From Chrysoperla carnea (lineage: Eukaryota > Arthropoda > Insecta > Neuroptera > Chrysopidae): a stretch of DNA of 64,000 nucleotides. Within the stretch, counting starts at the first letter, position 1. Every line of letters starts with the position of its first letter. The DNA lies in the NCBI RefSeq assembly GCF_905475395.1, contig NC_058337.1, positions 90,452,368 through 90,516,367 on the forward strand, in the 5' to 3' direction. Made by a program: the position numbers and the translations under genes. Shown in pieces: positions 58,659 to 64,000 of this stretch. Below the pieces are notes generated by a model. It did no database searches. It had not been told where the DNA came from and saw nothing but the letters and a program-made list of their open reading frames with translations.

Positions 58659-58798
58659 TACAGGATTTTGCAGTAAGAGGTTGCCACTTATGTATTTAAC
58701 TATCTTTTTTTAACACACTAACATCAATGTATCAAACAAAGATAGCCGAATATATAAAAGTGGTAAATTCTTACTGAAAAATCTTGTATTGTTAAAGA
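58659..58798. mobile_element. Tiny hairpin MITE with about 50-bp arms
   Basis: The left arm TACAGGATTTTGCAGTAAGA pairs with the reverse complement of the right arm, TACAAGATTTTTCAGTAAGA. Similarity continues through 'accactt' and ends with a shared 'CTATCTTT'. Arms are about 50 bp and the spacer about 38 bp, 140 bp in all. TA precedes the left end; the right flank is TT, so the duplication is imperfect. If transcribed it would fold into a nearly complete hairpin. Confidence 0.65.
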
Positions 58799-60900
58799 AA
58801 TTAAATTGAATGCAAGCCAAGTGAGCCTAAACACGAAAGTCTAAAGCTAGGTTGAGACATCCATTGCCCAGCGTAGTGGAAGAGTAACTTTCTGTAATGA
58901 AAGTTTAAAGTAATTAAAAATTTTTGGGATTATGTTATTTTGTGTTTGTTTATGTTTGACAAAAAGTGTCTAATTTACTTTGTACCATTTCCAATTTAAT
59001 TAAATGATAAAAAGTCATCATCATCTTCTTGTATTGTTTATCAACAGAAGATACAAATTTTATTAAACTATTGTCTATATTATATTTCATTTATGTTTTT
59101 TGTTTAGCTAATTAAATTTTCAGCTTGCTTAACTTTACTAAATATATATATGACGTACAAATATGCATATCTCCTGTGTTATGTCACACATCAAATGTTT
59201 AAAATGAAAATGAAAGTAAAACCCATCGTCCATCACATATTTCTTAAGTAGCAATCAACTTTGGTAATGATTTAAGAATATTGAAATAATTTTTAAAGAA
59301 AGATTTGTTTCTCAATAATATAGGCAATTTAATTTTTAAAACTTAAAAAAAAGGACTATTTTGAGTTTAGTGCAATATTCGGAGCCTCGTGAGCCTCGTG
59401 GAGCCTAAAATAAAAACGGAACGCATAAAAACTGTGATTTCCAGAAATAGATGCCCAAGCTTTTTTTTTTTAATTGTGATGAAATGCAACTAATCTCCTT
59501 TAGGTTATATTATCCTATGAACTAATCCATAACTAATACGCCAGCGAGTTCCTTAATACATAACATAGCCTCAAAAACTATTATAGACCTGGTAGGTTTT
59601 GTTGATTTTTTTTTGCGAATGGCTGAAAATACTTTTCTAAAGGGTAATTTTGTTCGCTGATCACGAATTTTTGGGTCATTTTGTTCCCCGAGGCAAGAAA
59701 AAAAATACGGCCATTTTTATGCGTGAAATTTGAATTGAACATGGAAATTTCGGTTTTCTTGAGTCTAGCTTTGAATTAGATAAAAAATATTTCAGACAAA
59801 AATTGTACCTAGAGTACATATGCAAAATTTTCCGCCCACTACAGTTCATTTGAAGATCATGAGCCTCAGATATGGCCCCTCATGCTCATTTTTACTGTTT
59901 TTTTAGTTTTTATAGGTAGATTCTAAATTATTTTTATGCTGTTTTTCCTCGCTTTTGTTTTTTTTTTTTAAATTTTAAATAACGCCACTTCCGCCGCTAA
60001 AATCAACAATTTCCAGAAAATCGTAAAATTGAGTTTTAAGGCCAAAAAATTCAATTATTAAAAAAATCAAAATAGGTTCTGTAGATTTAGGTCATTGTAA
60101 TTTAAAAATACCATCCATTGTAAGCTTAATCAGTACCCCGATTTCTGAGCTAACTTAGAAGAATTCGAACCTCGAAAAATCTGCATTTCAACTTACTATT
60201 AAAATTTGTATTTTATAATTTTTTGTATAAAAATAAAAATTTGTAAGATAATATCCAACATCATTTTCGACAAATTTTATTTCATTTTCACCATTATATT
60301 TCAAACAAGATAGCACAAAAAAATTAAATCCGAATATTTTATCTGTCTATGTCCATGATGCTTGATTGAACCCGGTTTATACAAAACAGTCCTAAATGTT
60401 TAATTAAAACTGCAACTTAATAATATTTTGTTTTTATTATTTGAAAATCATCTTCTCTTATAAAAACAAATGTAGAAGGTAAAAGTTTAATGAACTTTCT
60501 AATTATTGCAAATCAAAATGTATAAAATTATAAAATTATGATTATGAAAAATGATTCCATTTAATATCGTTATAAACCACTTAGTAGTTTTACATACATC
60601 AAACCTATTCATTATGATGTAACACCAAAATTTGTTGTCCAATTGGCAAATCAACGGCCAAAAAAACATAGACATATTTATATATTTACTTATTTATTAA
60701 TGACAAAACAAAATAACAACATATGGCATAATGATTTTGAAATATTAAATTATATAATTTGTAGATTTATTACCTCTATATATAAATAAATAAGCCAGAA
60801 TTCGTACAAAAATTGATAAATCACGGAACTAAAGCGAATGAAGCTGGTCATGTGAATGAGATCCTTATAATCCACATCAGCAGTTTTCAAATTATAAATA
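58799..60900. other. Gene-free spacer
   Basis: AT-rich, with a small 'gagcctcgtg' duplication at 59382-59402. No gene or TE boundary seen. Confidence 0.4.
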
Positions 60901-61350
60901 ACTAGCGGACCCAACGTTGTCCTGTGCAAACTTTACTCCAGTTAATTAATACCTATACTATGCTTAGTCCAACCAAACCCAAATTTACTCCTACCTATTG
61001 GATAGGCCGCTCTAATAAATTCCTATACACAATACCTGAATAATAATAAAAAATACCTCAATACTATTAAAAATATGTACATAGTACATAGTAAGTTGTA
61101 ATATAATGTAACAAAAAAAATGTTTAAAAAAATGTTATTTTTCATAATATGATTTATATGCGCTCCCACCATTTAATGAAATTTAATTTTTTTTGATGCA
61201 GAACACTAAAAAACAGTTGTAGTGGACCGTGGAAATCTTATCCATTATCGGATTCACTTGAATATACACACAAAATTCCATCAAAACGGTCCGCCCGTTT
61301 AGGAGGAGTACAGTGACTAACACATATTAATCGAAATATATATAATATAT
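60901..61350 (+). repeat. Dispersed repeat, family B copy 2
   Basis: Starts ACTAGCGGACCCAACGTTGT, has 'aaatacctcaatactattaa', 'tatgcgctcccaccatttaa', 'aaattccatcaaaacggtcc' and 'gtttaggaggagtacagtga', and ends in 'tatatataatata'. It is colinear with 20895-21449 but lacks the extra ladder of short repeats there. Confidence 0.7.
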
Positions 61351-61634
61351 AATATAAATTATTTTTTCATAATAAAGACGAGTTTCATAACAAATTCATT
61401 AAATTAATTATTCATAAATATTACTGTAAGTATTAGTTTTACAGAAAAAGTGATCAAAGGATAAATTAATTATTGAAGCTATGGTAAGGTGAAAATCCAT
61501 CCAAGTATTATTGTCTAAGATCCGACATTAGAAAAACATTCCCTCATCAGTTAGTTGACGAAACAAGCACTGAATACGTTTATTACAATAATAGGAATGT
61601 AATCTCTGCCAGGATAGCCCTGCTGCTATTAATT

Positions 61635-61659
61635 TTAATTAATTAATTAATTAATTAAT
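61635..61659. repeat. (TTAA)6 microsatellite
   Basis: About six perfect TTAA units in a row in AT-rich DNA; no functional context. Confidence 0.8.
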
Positions 61660-62216
61660 AATCAATTATTATACAATTTCGTTATTTTAATAAAATAATG
61701 TTTAATAAAATAAATAATAAAATTTCATAAGTACCTACCATACCATGAATATTACACTATAAACCTATTTATAACAGGCTGTTACTACCGCTACGGTTAC
61801 CTGCGCACACCTGGCTATTTTGTGGTGTTGGTCAACAAGCGGAACTGGTTACAAAAATCAACTTTTTCCTATGATTAGACATTTACGTAGTATCAGCGAA
61901 TATAGATATTCGAGTTAAAATTTTACTCCAAAGATAATTAATGTGAAAAATTTCATCATATACTCATTTTTTCTACTTGCAATATTTGTTGGGTTATTTG
62001 AAATTCTTCCGAATATTTTGTACGTGTACTGTAAATGCGAATAGTTGATTTTTTACTCTTTCCGCTTAATAATCATACCAGAAATACGTTTTATGTATTT
62101 TGTAGCAAGAAAGATCCAATAAACAAGCTTAAGACAGGATAGTAAGTTTTGTTTCTAGTAATAAACCTTTATAAAACCAGTGAACTCTTTCCCTTTCGTC
62201 TTACACTAGCCGACCA
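61660..62216. other. Gene-free spacer
   Basis: AT-rich; no gene recognised. A somewhat less AT-rich patch at 61780-61850 shows no ORF or motif. Confidence 0.4.
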
Positions 62217-62781
62217 TATACAGTATGGGTCATTTTAATCTATACACCTAAATATCTAGTTTTGTAGTTATTCAATCAAAAAATAACTTAAAGAAAAGTT
62301 GCAGAATTTGATGAGGGGGCATCATGTTCTGACATCACATCAGATTGTACCTAGTTCTTCGGGTTTCTTTAGTAGCCAATTTAGATCCTCTATCTAGATC
62401 TATTGCCCTCTATTGCCTTTGACAACTTTTGGCTAAAGCATTTTTCCGTATTTAGCATGTTTTCTTTCGATTAAATGCAATAATGACATATTTTCAAGTC
62501 GCACTTTTTCCGAAAACTAAAAGTTTTTGAAAAAATTTTTTTAAAAAAATTTTTTAGTTTTTTATGAGGATCAACTTTTTAATTTAAAGTGTTTAATTAT
62601 CTCTTGCTGTTTAGGATGTAAATTGGCTATTAATAAAACACGAAGAACTAGGTCCAATCTGATGTCAGAACATGATGTATCCCATCAAATACTGCAACTT
62701 TTGTTTAAGTTATTTTTTGATTGCTTAACTACAAAACGAGATATTCGAGTGTATAGATTTAAATGGCCCCCCCCCTGTATA
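62217..62781. mobile_element. TACAG-ended element with about 170-bp inverted arms
   Basis: TA (62217-62218) and TA (62780-62781) flank a 561-bp element. The left arm 62219-62389 and right arm 62613-62779 pair along their whole length. Matching landmarks are CATTT(T/A)AATCTATACAC, 'gttttgtagtta', 'caatcaaaaaataacttaaa', 'aaaagttgcag', 'catcatgttctgacatca', 'cagattg(t/g)acctagttct' and 'tagccaattta'. The spacer is about 223 bp. TA duplication and TACAG ends point to Tc1/mariner. The 73-codon ORF at 62623 lies in the arm. Transcription across it would give a long hairpin RNA. Confidence 0.8.
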
Positions 62782-63602
62782 CATATTGAGGTTGGTTCGC
62801 GTTCGCAACAGATTTTTTTAAAATTATTTTTGGAAATTATTTAACAATGATTACTTATTGATATTTTGAAAAATAAACAAAAATTAATGCAACATTGGTT
62901 GCGGTTTTTATTTAAGATAATTATTAGATACTATTAAAATGATTTTGATAGTTTGAGAAACCTTTCTTATTAGTAACGCACTAAAAAGCAAAAAAATAGT
63001 TGAAAATTTATTACTCATTAGTTATACTGATTTAAAAAGTTTGATCTTTCTGTTAGAGGTGAAACAATTGTTACCAAAAAGATATATCGCTAGAAAACAG
63101 AAACATGAAAACCTGTTTTTCAAATGAAAACCTATATTTTTTGTAAGTGATTCGTATTTCATAGCAGAAAAAATTACTTTTATTTGAAAAAAAAATTTTT
63201 CTTTTGTATATTTTTTGTGAATTGAGCAAAAAATAACAGATATTTTCACTCATTTCTTATGCGAGAACTGTTGTTTTTTAAGAAAACTCGTAGAATGAGA
63301 AGAAGTGTCTTTATTTAAACTCGAAATCATAGAAAATTTTTTCAACCTTCATACATTTTTTGCAAGTGTCAAGTGTAATCCTGTATATCCGCCTTGTTTG
63401 GAATACCTTCTTTGATTCCATTACTCTTAAACTTCAAGTAAAGTGTAGTTTGACAATGAGATAAAAAAATAAAATCTTAATGCTTGCTTGACTTTGGATA
63501 TTTTGAAAATTTTTTTTAGATATACATATTGCAATGTTTTTGCCTACTCTATATATACAAAATTATATAACATATGTACATTGTATAATTTCAAAATTAA
63601 AA
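62782..63602. other. Gene-free spacer
   Basis: AT-rich; overlapping 60- to 75-codon ORFs on the minus strand (63022-63253) have no recognisable feature. Confidence 0.4.
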
Positions 63603-64000
63603 ACAAATAAAACAAGTGAAATCAAACAACTGACTGAGTTAATTGTTAAAATACCATGTATAGACAGTGTTGATTACTCTATCACATTACACTATACATG
63701 TCACACATATACATAACTGATAATCCCATATTAATACATGCTATACAATTTTCATCCAATAGTTGTTTATTTTTTTATAAGAAACATTTTTTACATTTAA
63801 ACTTTTGTTCTATCTCTAACGGTTTACAACATGGCTCCTACGGACTCAAGGCCCAATTGACTATGTGCCTCATTTACAAACTCGACCTCACTTTTTACGT
63901 CCTGAGTGCGCTGTAAAAATTTCAATTTGATATCTTTTTTCGTTTTTGAGTTATCGTGTTCACAGACAAACGGACGGACGGACACCCGAAAACGGGCGAA
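63603..64000 (-). repeat. Dispersed repeat, family A copy 5 (inverted, cut by window end)
   Basis: The minus-strand copy begins at its 3' end ('aacaagtgaaatcaaacaac', 'tgactgagttaattgtt'). It continues through 'tctatctctaacggtttaca', 'aactcgacctcactttttac', 'gttatcgtgtt' and the (GGAC)n patch, where the window stops. Confidence 0.75.

Noticed and set aside
62623-62844. 73-codon plus-strand ORF
   Set aside because: It lies in and beyond the right arm of the long-TIR element.
1-64000. CRISPR array, operon or prokaryotic mobile system
   Set aside because: No regularly spaced repeats with unique spacers, no ribosome binding sites or gene packing; spliced insect-type genes show the DNA is eukaryotic.

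Overview
The window is AT-rich eukaryotic nuclear DNA, almost certainly from an insect. The evidence is a secreted cuticular protein with Rebers-Riddiford (RR) chitin-binding modules, an odorant-binding-protein gene, GT-AG introns from 63 bp to about 4.1 kb, one nuclear tRNA-Cys gene, and many small DNA-transposon derivatives. I cannot name the species or order from the sequence alone. Most of the 64 kb is non-coding: AT-rich spacer, introns and decayed repeats.

Layout. From 1 to 22.8 kb I see no convincing gene. This part holds a short hAT-type element with an 8-bp target duplication (3.3 kb), copies of dispersed repeat families (3.6, 10.9, 20.3 and 20.9 kb), a TA-flanked terminal-inverted-repeat (TIR) element (15.2 kb), a miniature LTR-retrotransposon relic carrying a long copy of tRNA-Glu (19.1 kb), and one unexplained 135-codon ORF (6.6-7.0 kb, minus). 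At 23.3-24.0 kb (plus) is an uninterrupted 225-aa coiled-coil protein gene with a good splice acceptor just before its ATG, so it probably has a non-coding first exon. At 26.1-28.6 kb (minus) is a four-exon gene for a 622-aa secreted protein with three RR-like modules and a Gly/Ser/Asp-rich tail. The four exons join in frame to one exact ORF. At 34.4 kb (minus) is tRNA-Cys(GCA). From 34.5 to 44.6 kb only repeats are recognised. From 44.67 to 55.12 kb (minus) is a six-exon gene for a 178-aa odorant-binding protein with eight cysteines. Its introns carry several mobile elements, including a TTA-flanked Harbinger-like element nested in a TA-flanked element. From 55.2 to 64 kb there are only repeats, among them two TACAG-ended TIR elements, one with arms of about 170 bp.

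The genes look like independent transcription units. Two encode secreted proteins (a cuticle matrix protein and a ligand carrier of sensory or haemolymph fluid), and there is no sign that they are co-regulated. The novelty is mostly in the mobile DNA. The best candidate is the complete but tiny LTR insertion at 19121-19421, whose primer-binding segment copies 43 nt of tRNA-Glu up to the anticodon. All coordinates and alignments were read by eye; no searches were run.
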